From: Phaffia rhodozyma
Lineage: Eukaryota > Basidiomycota > Tremellomycetes > Cystofilobasidiales > Mrakiaceae
NCBI GenBank assembly: GCA_014706385.1
Contig: JACGZH010000003.1
Location: forward strand, 1-64,000
DNA: 64,000 nt
Direction: 5' to 3'
Every line of letters starts with the position of its first letter. Position 1 is the stretch's first letter. Positions 1 to 10,328 of the stretch are shown here, piece after piece. The notes under the pieces are model-generated. The model was given only the letters and a program-made list of their open reading frames with translations. It searched no databases and was not told the DNA's origin. Made by a program: the position numbers and the translations under genes.

Positions 1-89
1 TAACCCTAACCCTAACCCTAACCCTAACCCTAACCCTAACCCTAACCCTAACCCTAACCCTAACCCTAACCCTAACCCTAACCCTAACC
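1..89 (+). repeat. Telomere repeat array (CCCTAA)n
   Basis: About fifteen uninterrupted copies of the C-rich strand unit CCCTAA begin at base 1, so the left edge is a chromosome end and the G-rich strand is TTAGGG. The array stops sharply at base 89, where retrotransposon sequence begins without a spacer. Confidence 0.98.
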
Positions 90-2711
90 GACACCGCTGC
101 CCTCGACCAGATCGACCAGGCCATCGACCTCGCATCCTCCCACACATCCCTCCTTGACCGCTTCCTCTCCCTCGTCAAACTGCCCACCGCGAGCAAGCCT
201 CTCCACGGTCGCCAGCTCAAGGCCTTCCAAGATGCAGCAGAGCGGATGGCGTTCGCCTATGTCTCAAAGCCCAGTGAGCACACTCTGTTTGACTTTCTCT
301 GTCTCCCAAAAGTCGGCCTTGTCCCTGGCTTTGCTCCTGGCGTCAACTCGGCTGCCAGGCTGCGAGCATACCCTGCTGTGTCTTGGCCGGAGCACTCCTC
401 TCGCTCTGCTGGCGATCGTCGGCCTGGTGATCTCAAGCATGCCGTCGGCAGACAGGTCTCTTCTGGCTATCTCTCTCGTGCTGCCAGTCTGCTTTCCGAC
501 CGGTCTCCTGTCCTTGCTCTGAGTGAGGATGTGATGGCGAGGTTGCATGCAAAACATCCATCCGGTGACCCCTCTCCGTTTTCGTCTCGTGCTGGCCCTC
601 ATCCTGGCGACAGCCCGGAAGAGCAAGCCGTTCTCCCTGCGTTTGCCAAGTTCTCCAGAGAGACCTCTCCCGGTATCTCTGGCTGGACTCAGCCTCTGCT
701 TTCCCTTGCCCTCGCCCGGCAGCCTGTCCGTGAGATGGTCCGTGTGCTTACCGGTCAGATCTCTCAGGGTACAGCACCCGGCATCCAGCTTCTCTGTGCT
801 TCCAGACTGACTCCTCTCGAAAAGACAGGCGGCGGGGTCAGACCGATCGCGGTGGGCGAGCTGCTCTATCGGCTGGTAAGCAAGATCCTTCTCAAGGCCA
901 GACTCAGACAGACCATGCTCCTAGACTGTCAGCTTGGCGTCGGCTCCAAGGGCGGAGTCGAGCCGATCGTCAGACTGGTTGACGAGGCAACGAGAGGTGA
1001 TCTCCGTGGCACTTACAACCACCTCGTCAGTCTGGACTTTTCTAACGCGTTCAACACTGTCAGCAGACGAGACCTCGCCGACGGACTCAAGGACTGGGCT
1101 CCCGAGCTCTATCGGGCCGGTCGGTGGGCATACGGTGAGCATACCACTCTGGTCTGTACCGGATCAGACGGCCAGGTCGTCACGATGGCTTCCCAGCAGG
1201 GGGTCAGACAGGGCGATCCGTTCGGGCCTCTCTTCTTTTCTCTTGCCATCAGACGGTTCATGTCTCAGCTTCGTCAGTTCGTAGGCCTCGACGGTCTGGT
1301 CGTCAGCTATCTAGACGATGTGTTCATCCTGACAAATGACTCTGGAGCACTCGAGAAAGTCATCGCGTTCGTAGAAGCAAGTAGCACATCTTTATCACTA
1401 AACAAATCAAAGTCAAAGATACATGACCTGTTTTCTATCGAGTCCCATGGCCTCGAGCTTCTCGGCACCGCCATCGGCAGCACACAGTTCCGAGCGGCCT
1501 TCCTCCAACGCAAGATCCACCACGAGCTTGCCATCATCCGGAAACTGCCCAGCCTCCACTACCAGCACGGTCTCTTGCTTCTCCGTCGATGCGTCCAGAT
1601 GAACCTGCGGCACCTCCAACGAACACTAGACACGTCAGATCTCGATCACCCATGGACTGCACTAGACGACGCACTCACCGAGGCGGTTCTCCTCATCCGG
1701 AACTCTCCCCGTCGACTCGACACCGACAGAGCCATCATCCAGCTCCCCACCCGGTTCGGCGGCCTCGGTGTGCTCTCGTTCGCCGACGTCGCCCCACTCG
1801 CCTATCAGGCCGCAAACGAGGCAGCAGACACCATCATCGCACCCATCCTCGGCGGCTTTGACATGTCGGACGTCCAGCCAATGTCCCAAAGGGCTAGAAC
1901 AAACAGCATGGTCGAACACAAGCTGAGCATTCTCCTTTCTCAGCTCTCACAGCATCAACAGGACTCACTGGCTGAAAACGCGACGTTCCTCGGCCGCAGA
2001 TGGCTCAACATCATCCCCTTCACCTCCTCGCTCTCCCTCAGAGACGTCCACATCGCCGCCGGTCTCCACTTCCTCACCTTCTGCCCCGGCCGGTCCGACC
2101 TCTGCAACAGCTGCCACCACCAGAACCACTACGGACACGACGAGGTCTGCCACGGCCGCAACCCAGACACCCTCGCTAGACACGGCAACATCAAGCGGTT
2201 AGTACACAAGTCGCTCGCTGCGAACAGCATGTTCAACGTAGAGAACGAACCACTTGTCCCTGGCACCTCCATGCGGACCGATCTCCGGATCACTTCGCCC
2301 GACGGTGTCGTCGAGATCGACGTCGCTGTAGTCTCGATCGCATCCGACGCCGCACGAGAGATCGCCAGACGGACCCATCTGTACCCACAGGCCGCCAAAC
2401 AAAACAGATCAGCCTTTGCCACTCGGTTCGCCAGACGGAACGACCCGCCCGGTGTCCAGCTCGACCCAGCCCACCAAGCGGTCGTCGCGATCCTGGACGG
2501 GAAAGCAAAAGAAAAGGTACAGACCTATGCGAACCGGATCTATCTTCCCTTCGAGCCCTTCATCCTCACCACCGGCGGGGCGATCGACTGCCGGGCGAAC
2601 GAGCTGATCGACCGGTGGACCAAGCACCTCGGTCCGTCTGCCGCTGGCCGTCTTCTCAGTCATCTTGCTGTCGTCCTGTTGTCTGCCAGGGCTGCCCACT
2701 GGCAGTTCTGA
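90..2711 (+). CDS. Reverse transcriptase / restriction-like endonuclease polyprotein, 5'-truncated
   Basis: This encodes the enzyme for target-primed reverse transcription of a non-LTR retrotransposon. Reverse transcriptase blocks are visible: SLDFSNAFNTV (about 1030), QGVRQGDPFGPL (about 1196) and the catalytic YLDD at 1308-1319. After a connector comes a CCHC knuckle, C-x2-C-x7-H-x3-C, starting at 2103, followed by RTDLRI and EIDVAVVS (about 2275-2335), which fit the restriction-like endonuclease of the R2/CRE/NeSL group. The first ATG is at 246, but the frame is open from base 90 and reads on through the telomere repeat as Leu-Thr codons. The N-terminal part, including any DNA-binding zinc fingers, is therefore absent. 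The frame has no internal stop, so the copy is young or under selection. Whether this truncated copy is active is unknown. Confidence 0.88.
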   Translation, partial: DTAALDQIDQAIDLASSHTSLLDRFLSLVKLPTASKPLHGRQLKAFQDAAERMAFAYVSKPSEHTLFDFLCLPKVGLVPGFAPGVNSAARLRAYPAVSWPEHSSRSAGDRRPGDLKHAVGRQVSSGYLSRAASLLSDRSPVLALSEDVMARLHAKHPSGDPSPFSSRAGPHPGDSPEEQAVLPAFAKFSRETSPGISGWTQPLLSLALARQPVREMVRVLTGQISQGTAPGIQLLCASRLTPLEKTGGGVRPIAVGELLYRLVSKILLKARLRQTMLLDCQLGVGSKGGVEPIVRLVDEATRGDLRGTYNHLVSLDFSNAFNTVSRRDLADGLKDWAPELYRAGRWAYGEHTTLVCTGSDGQVVTMASQQGVRQGDPFGPLFFSLAIRRFMSQLRQFVGLDGLVVSYLDDVFILTNDSGALEKVIAFVEASSTSLSLNKSKSKIHDLFSIESHGLELLGTAIGSTQFRAAFLQRKIHHELAIIRKLPSLHYQHGLLLLRRCVQMNLRHLQRTLDTSDLDHPWTALDDALTEAVLLIRNSPRRLDTDRAIIQLPTRFGGLGVLSFADVAPLAYQAANEAADTIIAPILGGFDMSDVQPMSQRARTNSMVEHKLSILLSQLSQHQQDSLAENATFLGRRWLNIIPFTSSLSLRDVHIAAGLHFLTFCPGRSDLCNSCHHQNHYGHDEVCHGRNPDTLARHGNIKRLVHKSLAANSMFNVENEPLVPGTSMRTDLRITSPDGVVEIDVAVVSIASDAAREIARRTHLYPQAAKQNRSAFATRFARRNDPPGVQLDPAHQAVVAILDGKAKEKVQTYANRIYLPFEPFILTTGGAIDCRANELIDRWTKHLGPSAAGRLLSHLAVVLLSARAAHWQF

Positions 2712-2718
2712 ACAAAGT

Positions 2719-2783
2719 CGAGGTGGACGGAAGTGGATGGAAGTGGATGGAAGTGGACGGAAGTGATAGAGAATGGATGGAAG
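2719..2783 (+). repeat. 10-bp minisatellite (GGATGGAAGT-like)
   Basis: Immediately after the retrotransposon stop codon there are four to six tandem copies of a purine-rich 10-mer close to GTGGATGGAA, with single-base variants (GGACGGAAGT). They belong to the element's 3' untranslated region. Confidence 0.8.
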
Positions 2784-2867
2784 CGAGAAGGAGTCGTTCT
2801 GTTGCGTGTTTCGTTGTAAGATTTACTTCATGATGATGGTTGTTGATGATCAACTTGCAGTTTGCAT

Positions 2868-3213
2868 CTCTTTCTCTTTCTTTCTTTCTTTCTTTCTTTC
2901 TATCTTATCTTCTTTTCTTTCCATCTTATCTCGTTTTCTTTTCGTCTTATCTTGTTTCCTTCCATCTTACTCTATTTCTCTCTTTCTACTTCTACTTCTG
3001 TTTCTACTTCTGTTTCGATCTCTTTACTTCCTTCTTCTTCATTTTATCCTACTTTATTCTTTACTCCTACTTCTATTTCTATCCTTACTTCTACTTCTAT
3101 TTCTTTCTTTACTTCTACTTCCATTTCCACTTCTTCCCCTCTTCTTCCTACCTCCCCTTAGCGTACACCTCCTACACCTCCTACACCTCGTACACCTCCT
3201 ACACCTGTCGGTC
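2868..3213 (+). repeat. Pyrimidine tract and 9-bp CTCCTACAC repeats
   Basis: This is an almost pure C/T stretch with (TTTC)n runs near 2875-2900 and TTCTAC-type units to about 3160. It is followed by four tandem 9-mers of the form CTCCTACAC at about 3169-3206. Apparent ORFs here are Ser/Phe/Leu-only translations of the tract. I read this as the retrotransposon's 3' tail. Confidence 0.75.
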
Positions 3214-3280
3214 CTCTTTCTTTCTTCTTCCTGCTCGCTACAACCAGACCTTGCTAAAAGAACTATCTATGAATCTAAAA

Positions 3281-3292
3281 CCCTAACCCTAA
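3281..3292 (+). repeat. Interstitial telomere repeat (2 units)
   Basis: CCCTAACCCTAA sits here in the same orientation as the terminal array, 3.2 kb inside the chromosome. It marks the inner flank of the retrotransposon and probably the former telomere start. Confidence 0.85.
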
Positions 3293-3399
3293 ATGAGATC
3301 AGATCTGTCCTTCGTTCTCTACCTATGTTTGCTCTCTTGTTCCGATCGTTTATATGTCGTTCTGCTTTACTATGCTCTGGCGTGTTGCTCATCGCGATG

Positions 3400-4066
3400 A
3401 ACGACAAAACATACAGATACCCCTTACAGCTGGCTTGACACCGTCCATGGTAATCATTCGCAAACAGAAGAAGACGGCCAATACCATTCTCGAGAGCGCT
3501 CAGCGAGCAGAGGTCCGTTGTCTCTTCGACTTTTCTGCTTTCCTCTCTGCCCTTCTTTACTTCCCTTTCTGTCACCCTTGGCCTCTCTTCATCTTTGACT
3601 TGTACAAGCTGATTCAAGTACGTGACTCTGTTGACTTGATTCCCGTTTCCCATACTCAGCTTCAGTCTTCTGTTATGGCGCTCCACTCGAACAGGTCGCA
3701 GGACCGGCGGAAAGATGCTTTGTCAAGTCTCAAGAGACGGGACGTGCGATACTAGCTTCACCGACAATCTGATTCGGCTCTCTTATATTTTGTCAGTTTC
3801 CGATGAGCCCACTTAGCTCACGGCCGAACCAATGCCCGGCATCTGCGCTCGCTCACACAGGCTGCACGAGAGGTCGGTGTTGGGGTCGTCTCGCTTGTCA
3901 TCACCTGGCAGATGTCAGATGCGATCGAGGCTTACGCATGTCGAACCGGTCCAATCCTATTTCTTGTTCTGCCCTCCGCATGCAAGTCATGGGATATACC
4001 GATCGAGCTGGACAGACGGGTATTGCCATCACGTTTCTGTCTCAAGAAGGTGCGGAAGCCATGTTC
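3400..4066 (+). pseudogene. Decayed DEAD-box RNA helicase (Prp28/DDX23-like) C-terminal relic
   Basis: Four segments in different frames line up in order with the helicase C-terminal (RecA2) domain of the spliceosomal ATPase Prp28. MVIIRKQKKTA (about 3450) matches the MVIFVNQKK region. LHSNRSQDRRKDAL (about 3675) matches LHSGKSQEQRE. VSLVITWQMSDAIEAYACRTG (about 3885-3950) matches the segment before motif VI. TDRAGQTGIAITFLSQE (about 4000-4050) is a degraded motif VI and what follows. Arginine residues of motif VI are changed, the motif III-V region is missing or scrambled, and stops separate the pieces. Some gaps may be old introns. No N-terminal helicase half is present. The identification rests on motif order. 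Confidence 0.7.
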
Positions 4067-4497
4067 GTCCCCTCCCTCCTCCATTTATCCTCTTTTCTCT
4101 CTATTTCCCTGTTTGTTTTTCTTTCATTCCTCTTTTATTGTTTCTGTATTGTCATTCGCTTTACTTCATAAGAGAGTAATAAGCTCTGGACGATGACTGA
4201 CGTGACGTGCCCAACGTCGGCACCGATACTCTTTGGCTTCGGAACTCGCTCGACACCCAGCCGCGCACCAGCAAGTTGTGCCTGCTGACAAGCACAAGCA
4301 GAAGCGAACGAAGGCTGAGGACTGAATGTATATAGATGACAAGATTCTCTGTGTCCTCTGCTTGTTCCACTCGATCGTGATGCGTCTAGTTTGACACACG
4401 GGAAGACACCATATGCTATCGACTACCTGGCCTAGTACTATCGCTGTTGTGATACAAAGCAAGACATGCATTCATATGCGATCTCATCCACACGAGG
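4067..4497. other. Intergenic, no gene seen
   Basis: A T-rich run (4080-4170) is followed by unremarkable sequence up to the convergent SET gene stop. I see no coding or RNA signal. Confidence 0.5.
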
Positions 4498-7154
4498 TCA
4501 ACTGAAGTACGGAAGCAAGTTCATCGAGTCCAACGGACCCCTCCACAGAACGACCAGTGTTTCCTTCCCACCTCCGAAAACGATGTCATGCATCTCCAAC
4601 ACCACTCTGGCCCATCGTTGCGCATCCTCCTTCCTATCCATGCTATCGAGTATCGACACGATCGACAACCCTACACTCATACATCTCGTCTCGTATGTGA
4701 ACGGACTAGACGTCATTGTCCCTCTCCCATCAGACTCTATCCCTTTGAACCCACAACACTCAAGCGCACGTTTCTTCCAGTAGATCGCTTGCTCCATCAA
4801 CAGCAACGTTTCTACGGGGTCCTTCATGCCGCCCGTCACTTTATTCATGTGAAGGCCCGACAAGGTGTTATAGAAGCGGAACAGCTCAGGCATGAAACTT
4901 GGTGAGCGTCTGGGATCGTATGTCGATTCGATGGACCGGGTCATTTTCATGACCTTCTTGAGGGTTCTTCTTTTCGGCCTATGCATCTTCCCATATTCTA
5001 TCTCGGCAACTCCTAATATGTATTCGTCATACGCAGATGTCCATACGTAGTCTGACCACATGGTACGTCTGTTTGGGGGGTCAAGCCTCTTCTCCTTGCA
5101 CAAGACACAGTCACATAGACCAATCTCGAGATTGCCAATCAGTTTTGTTCGCCGAACCAATGATCTACCAGGAAGATAGGTAATCTTCAGCTCTTCGCCT
5201 GGCGAAATAGTCTGGCGAGAACGAAGGACCATGATGTCGCCCCAAAACACCCAACTGACGTTGGCGAAGCAGGCATGGTTAAATAACGAGGGGACAAGGT
5301 AGACACCTGTACAAACCAAGGTTTGATATCGTTTGGCAAAAAAACATGTAACGCATACAAAGCATCGTTAGAGAAGACAATAGGACAGAGAGAGCAAGAA
5401 GGTCAGAGAAAAGAGGGACCATGACCAAGGCAAGAGATGAGATGTACCAGAACATAATTGATCTCCATATCGGCCGTATTTGAAGGGCAAAGTCTCGTTA
5501 ATAACAGCTGACCTAGTCGCAAAAGAGCTGAATGCCCTGACCCCCTCCAGCCTCGATACGTCCACATCTCGCGGCTCATCCTCCTTCTCGGTGTCTCCCA
5601 GCGCGCCAGGCAGTTTGAAGGCGCTTAGATCGACCAGCTCTGGATCCGAGTATTTAGGTCCAGCATACAGCCTATTCAGTATGTCCGAGGCCCTCGGTTC
5701 ATCCTTGATTTTGTCTACCATCGCTCGTACCAGATATGCATACGCCATTTCTGGGAAACATTGTTGAACCGACAAATTGACTACCTCCGTCACCGGCCGT
5801 AAATCTCGATCCTTCAAGTCAACAGAAATAAACGGCTTGCATACCACAAGTAGCTCACCGGGCTCGATCGTTCGGTCAGCGATGACGCCCCGGATCCCAC
5901 CCAACGTAGGACTGCGGCCTACCTTGAAAGATGGCGACACCCAGTCAGCAACTACATTCCTCGTTCCCCCCGGCTGAAGATCCCCCCGGAAGATCGATGG
6001 CCAATCGTACACACCCGTCCGAGCCTCGTCCACTCTGGCCTGTGTGAACGCCAGCAAGTCCAGAGCAGGAGCACAATCAGGAAACCGCTCAGCAAATGCA
6101 GTGCAGTGCTCATGTGCGACCGACCAGTCGCGCAGACCGATCGAAGCTAGCACAAGCCAGTGGTATGCTTTCTGCAGCAGATCCGAATGGGCCATGTTCG
6201 CCCGTGCAGGTTCCTCCGCGCGCATAGCGTCAAGAAGGCCACGCAGCGCATGCTCGCCATCGACAAATGCGCCCCTGAACCGTGAGAGTCGGATCCGGCA
6301 GTGCGCTCGGTCAAGTCTGAGCACAATATGCTTGCTGTCGACGGTCAGACCCTCCGTATACGCGCGCTCGGCCGCCATGAGCCATCCTTTGTCCAGCCGT
6401 CCGTCTCCGATTGACTTTGCCTGTTCAGCAGTCAGTCTCTGAGCATCTGTCTCGGTCGTCGGACAAACAGGTAAGCTCGTCCATGTGAGCTCGCTGACAA
6501 GTTGATCGTCTGCACCCAGCCAGACGACATCCGAGGGAGACTCGACCCTGATCCTGGATACCTTCGTCAACTTGATACGTTTCCGATGAGAATCATTGAT
6601 CGTGTCTTCATCCAGACATCGGACGTAGTGGGGCTCCCGAATAGCTAGCAAGCTGCCCATAGGGTAGAGCGCATCCAGTTCCGGTCCAGTCTCCACAAGC
6701 ATGTCGACAGCCGTTTGGAGCTCGATAAGCTCGGCCCGGCCTGACGGGTCTTGGCCGATGAAACGGATGGAAGTGATCCTAGTGGGACGAGAGACGATCC
6801 GAACGAGCAGATATCGGCCCTGAGAGTGTTCAAGCAGAGCCAAAGAAGCAGCCAAGCCATGTTAGCCATCCTGGCTGCCGATTCGCCAGAAGTCGCATAG
6901 AGATATAGGAGAACGGTAAGGATAAGACTGAGATAAGAGAGATAAGATAGGAAGAAGCTTACATAGTGAATCTTGTGCCACATCATGTCACCCAGCTCGA
7001 TCCGTTCTAGCTCTTGCAACGGACGCGTTGAGAAGTGCTTGCCGTCGTAAGCAAGAAGTCTCCACGTCAGGGGTTGTCCCACTTCTTTCGATCCCTGCGC
7101 ACGCCGGAGCTCCTGTTGGTGCAGATCATCTTCTGTCTGGAGCAGAGTCTCCAC
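4498..7154 (-). CDS. TPR-SET domain protein (putative lysine methyltransferase)
   Basis: At least three exons are supported: 7154-6963, 6819-5448 and 5306-4498, with GT-AG junctions that keep frame (HKIHY|GRYLLVR and DQLCS|GVYLVP). The protein would be about 790 residues. The N-terminal half (GQPLTWRLLAYDGK, RPLQELERIELGDM) and a helical TPR-like middle (DKGWLMAAERAYTEGL, ALRGLLDAM) are followed by a SET domain. SET hallmarks are GVIADRTIEPGELL, VPSLFNHACFAN (the NH-x-C motif), ISPGEELKITYL and a post-SET CDCVLCKE cysteine cluster. The SMYD-like MYND finger is absent, as in fungal TPR-SET proteins. The substrate cannot be read from sequence. The exon at 7154 starts in an open frame after a good acceptor, not at an ATG, so one or more short upstream exons are missing from this call. 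A possible first exon begins with an ATG near 7551. Confidence 0.85.
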
Positions 7155-9447
7155 GTCCTGGACTAAGGCCGGAGCAGATCAAAGCGAATAGGACAGGATG
7201 AGTCGGAGCACTTTCGTCCTACTAGCAGATGCCGACGGAAGCTTACATGTTCTGTAGAAGGTAACAAGATAAGCCACAAGAGAACAAGACAACAAGGCAG
7301 AGTTGTCAACAGATGCCCATGCTGCTAGTCATCCTCCTTGTCATTCAGTAGTAAAGAGATATTGGACGAACGATGGTCTATCACAAGCAGACAAGAAAGC
7401 AAGCCAGGTCAGCATCGACTTGAGAGATCGACGGATGGCAGATCTGATGTACAAACTGACTCTTCAGAGGAGGATCGTTCTTCGTCAAAATCGGTCTGAA
7501 ACCGTTTGACCCAATGTAGGACGTTGAATCCTCCGTTGAACCAAAAGAGCATGGTTAGTGGTACGACGAGTAATTCGACGGATGTGGTGGCGACTCAGAC
7601 GTCTTTCTCCACCTTTTGTGTGACGTGACCCACGGTTGGCCGGCAGTATGGGACGGACCGAGGATGCCAACGGAGTGAGTCACACGCATACCATTGACAC
7701 GGGTGCCAAGGCGAGAAATAGACTTCGGGATTTTAGGGAACGAGTCCAGCAGATGCAGATAGATAGTCTTGTCAAGCACAGTCAGCGACGTAAGACAAAC
7801 GAGAGAGAGCGACAAGGATCCAAGCTCGAGATCAATGCTCGAGATCCAGCACCAACAGCCCAGCGCCATCGTTCCCTTGACGTTCTCAGGGTGTCAGTGC
7901 CATGTACAAATATATGCATATGCTTGTGAGCGAGGTCGGTCATGTGTGAAAGCAGAAGAAGGGTTAGACAGAAGTAGAGGCAGAAAGAGAAAGAAACGAA
8001 ATGCAAAGGCAAGGAAAGGAACAAAGAGGAACGGAGAGTGAGGGCAGGAGAAAGTAAACAAGGAATAGGGCAAAGAGAAAGAAATCACCGACCACCACGA
8101 ATCTCAACTAGTAACCAATAGAGCGACAGCCATCACATACCTATCACCAAGCCGTCAAAGATCGGTCAGAGTGGCTCACACCGTATTCTAGTAGATGCAA
8201 CCTTGACGCTATGTGTTTCCCATCTCCCAGCTTCTGAGGTCTGTATGCATTCTTCCCTTGTTGCTTCTGCGTTTGTATGAAAAACAGATACAAGCACTTT
8301 GTTGCCTTTCCTTTCTTCGTCGTTCGTGTCTTCTTCCTCTTTCGTCTTCTTTTTTTCTGTCATCTTCTCTCATTTACTCTCGTATCTGGATCCTGCCGTT
8401 TCTATTCGAAGCACCCGTCTTCATACTTCACATACACGTCTACGCATACGTCTTTGGCCATCGCATGGTTTCTCGAGAGCCTGAGCTGGTGGGCATGTTC
8501 TGACACTGAACGACCAGCATCCCAATGGCCAAACAACTCAACCAAGCCAGCAATTCACAAAACAACCCAAAAAATACCCCACGAATCACCTCGATCGTAG
8601 CACAACGATTACCATATCTTTCAATCACTACAAACACAGCCGAAAAACGACATCGTATACAACATGATGCAACGTGATGAAAGGAACATACAGCCATTAG
8701 ATGAGAACAAGACATCAGTCGTGTCGTGTTCTGTCCTCTGTCGTCACTTGACTATATCGTTCTCTGCACAGTGTCTCTATAGATCCCAGGCAGCAGACGA
8801 GCTTCAATGCGGTGGCTACCGGTTCTACGATGCAGCAGAGCAATGATGAAGATGATGGTGAGGAGAAGGAGTAGAGAGCCGAGGAGAACCGGTGGTGAGT
8901 TACTGTGATGGCGGACTGTCAAACGAGATGAGGTATCCGGCTGCAAGACCAAAACAAGGGAGACCGTAATCGTGGTACGTCACATTCTGTAGTCATGCCG
9001 TAGCCATTGTGGCAACCCTGGTCAGCCCTCGACGCGAGCTCGCAATCTCCACGAGGCGCATGCCTTTTGGCCTGCACTCATCTTTGTTGCGTGTTTGACC
9101 GTTTTGACATCATTGTAGTTCTACTTTGCTCTCGTTCTCCCAAACGCAGCACCCACAGATCTTGTGAGGGGTCCCGAGAGCGTCTCTTCACAAAGCTGCT
9201 GAACGTCTAGCTAGTTCTCTTCTGTTCTCCTGGTTTCTCGACCCATTCCTACTGGCACACCTGGATAGTGTGTTTATGGCTGTGGGAAAGCAGTGAGGAC
9301 ATGACTGAGAGCGAGTGCCAAAGCGAAGAGATCACTCTGACCGCTGAATCTTAGGTAACAGTCAGGCAGCTATTCCAATGTGTGTTCATCAACCTATGCG
9401 TGCATGTCAACAGTCTAGCTTACTATCGACCGCCTGCAAGATACCAG
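7155..9447. other. Gene-poor subtelomeric stretch
   Basis: The stretch holds purine-rich and pyrimidine-rich tracts (7960-8060, 8280-8380) and short ORFs without recognisable domains. Two weak possibilities exist. A 5' exon of the SET gene could lie near 7551-7411 on the minus strand. A minus-strand 66-codon frame at 8952-8752 preceded by an acceptor-like TTGCAG encodes one membrane span (LLGSLLLLLTIIFIIALLHRR). Neither is strong enough to call as a gene. Confidence 0.4.
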
Positions 9448-9541
9448 GATCGTATAGTATAGTGGTTAGTACTTCCGCTTGTGGTTCTTCAGCCGAAACG
9501 CAAAGTCGCGGACGACGGGTGTTCAATTCACCCTACGGTCA
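9448..9541 (+). tRNA. tRNA-His (GTG anticodon) with 22-nt intron
   Basis: All arms can be folded by eye. The acceptor stem pairs GATCGTA (9448-9454) with TACGGTC (9534-9540), and the discriminator is A9541. The D arm carries TAGTATAGTGGTTAGTA. The anticodon stem pairs TCCGC (9474-9478) with GCGGA (9508-9512) around TT-GTG-G..C, with GTG at 9481-9483. The T arm pairs GGGTG with CACCC around TTCAATT. A canonical-position intron (9485-9506) follows base 37. As in other eukaryotes the extra G at position -1 is not encoded. Internal A and B boxes are intact and a T5 terminator follows. Confidence 0.95.
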
Positions 9542-9545
9542 CTTC

Positions 9546-9550
9546 TTTTT
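9546..9550 (+). terminator. RNA polymerase III terminator
   Basis: A run of five T residues begins four bases after the discriminator base of tRNA-His, at the usual Pol III termination distance. Confidence 0.85.
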
Positions 9551-10328
9551 GCCCCGTCCGTGCTCATGTGAGTAGAAGTGAAGAATGTATCGAATGGCTA
9601 GATATACTGGAACGAGTAGATGCGCAAGGGCGGAAGAGCGCGGCAACTGATATGTCGCGACTAGACTAGGTGAAGAGTTCTATTGTCTCAAATCGTTTCG
9701 AAACTCAGACTTTTGGATCTTCACAGGCGCGCCAGAGATAGAGACATTTTAAGAATCATGGATCAAACGATCTTGAATGAGGGTCACAGAACTCAAACGT
9801 GAGAGAAAAGAGAAGAAGAACAGTATAGAAAAGGAAAGCGACGGAGCACTCCTGTCTCTTCGCCTCTTGGGCAAGGATGCAGTAAAGAAAGGATTGAAGA
9901 CCAAAAGGGTGCAAGGCGGAAAGATGCACACAGGTATCGACCGCGCGAAAGGTAAGAAACACATGTTGTCGAGATCGTATGCAAATGAATACTACGTATA
10001 CAACTCGGCCAGATCTCTGACACGGAGAGTAGAAAGGATGGGAAGCGAAGGAATGTGAGAGAGAGGTAGACTGTACATCCGGGTCGTATTCGATACTGTC
10101 AGCCTATGCCTCAAACCAGCGCAAGAATGAAAGGAATGAGTATAAGAATGAAAATGGCATCAAACAGGAAGAGAAAAACAACTGAAGAGAAGAGAGAGAA
10201 ACAACTGAAGAAGAGAGAAAGTACGAATAAGAAAAGATGGACAGGCCAAGAGAAGAGGAAGCTTGGAACGACGAAACAAAGTCTATGTGGCGACTCGTTT
10301 CGTTTGCTTTTCCTTCGCCGTGCCTTTC
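9551..10328. other. Intergenic, purine-rich low complexity
   Basis: Bases 9790-9850 and 10110-10270 are AG-rich and give Lys/Arg/Glu-only translations. I see no gene. The right end carries the promoter of the next gene. Confidence 0.5.

Larger units (their letters stand above)
90..3280 (+). mobile_element. Telomere-embedded non-LTR retrotransposon, 5'-truncated
   Basis: The element has one long open frame with reverse transcriptase and a C-terminal restriction-like endonuclease, then a repeat-rich 3' tail. It is bounded by CCCTAA repeats on both sides: the 89-base array to the left and a 12-base CCCTAACCCTAA at 3281-3292 to the right. This is what insertion into telomeric DNA would leave. 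The arrangement recalls the telomere-targeting elements Cnl1 of Cryptococcus and MoTeR of Pyricularia, which is family knowledge. The reading frame enters from the telomere without a start codon, so the 5' end is missing. The 3' boundary is inferred from the internal telomere repeat and not from an aligned copy. Confidence 0.85.

Noticed and set aside
2773..3438. Long Phe/Leu/Ser-rich ORFs in three overlapping frames
   Set aside because: They are translations of a pyrimidine tract in the retrotransposon 3' tail and have no mixed composition.
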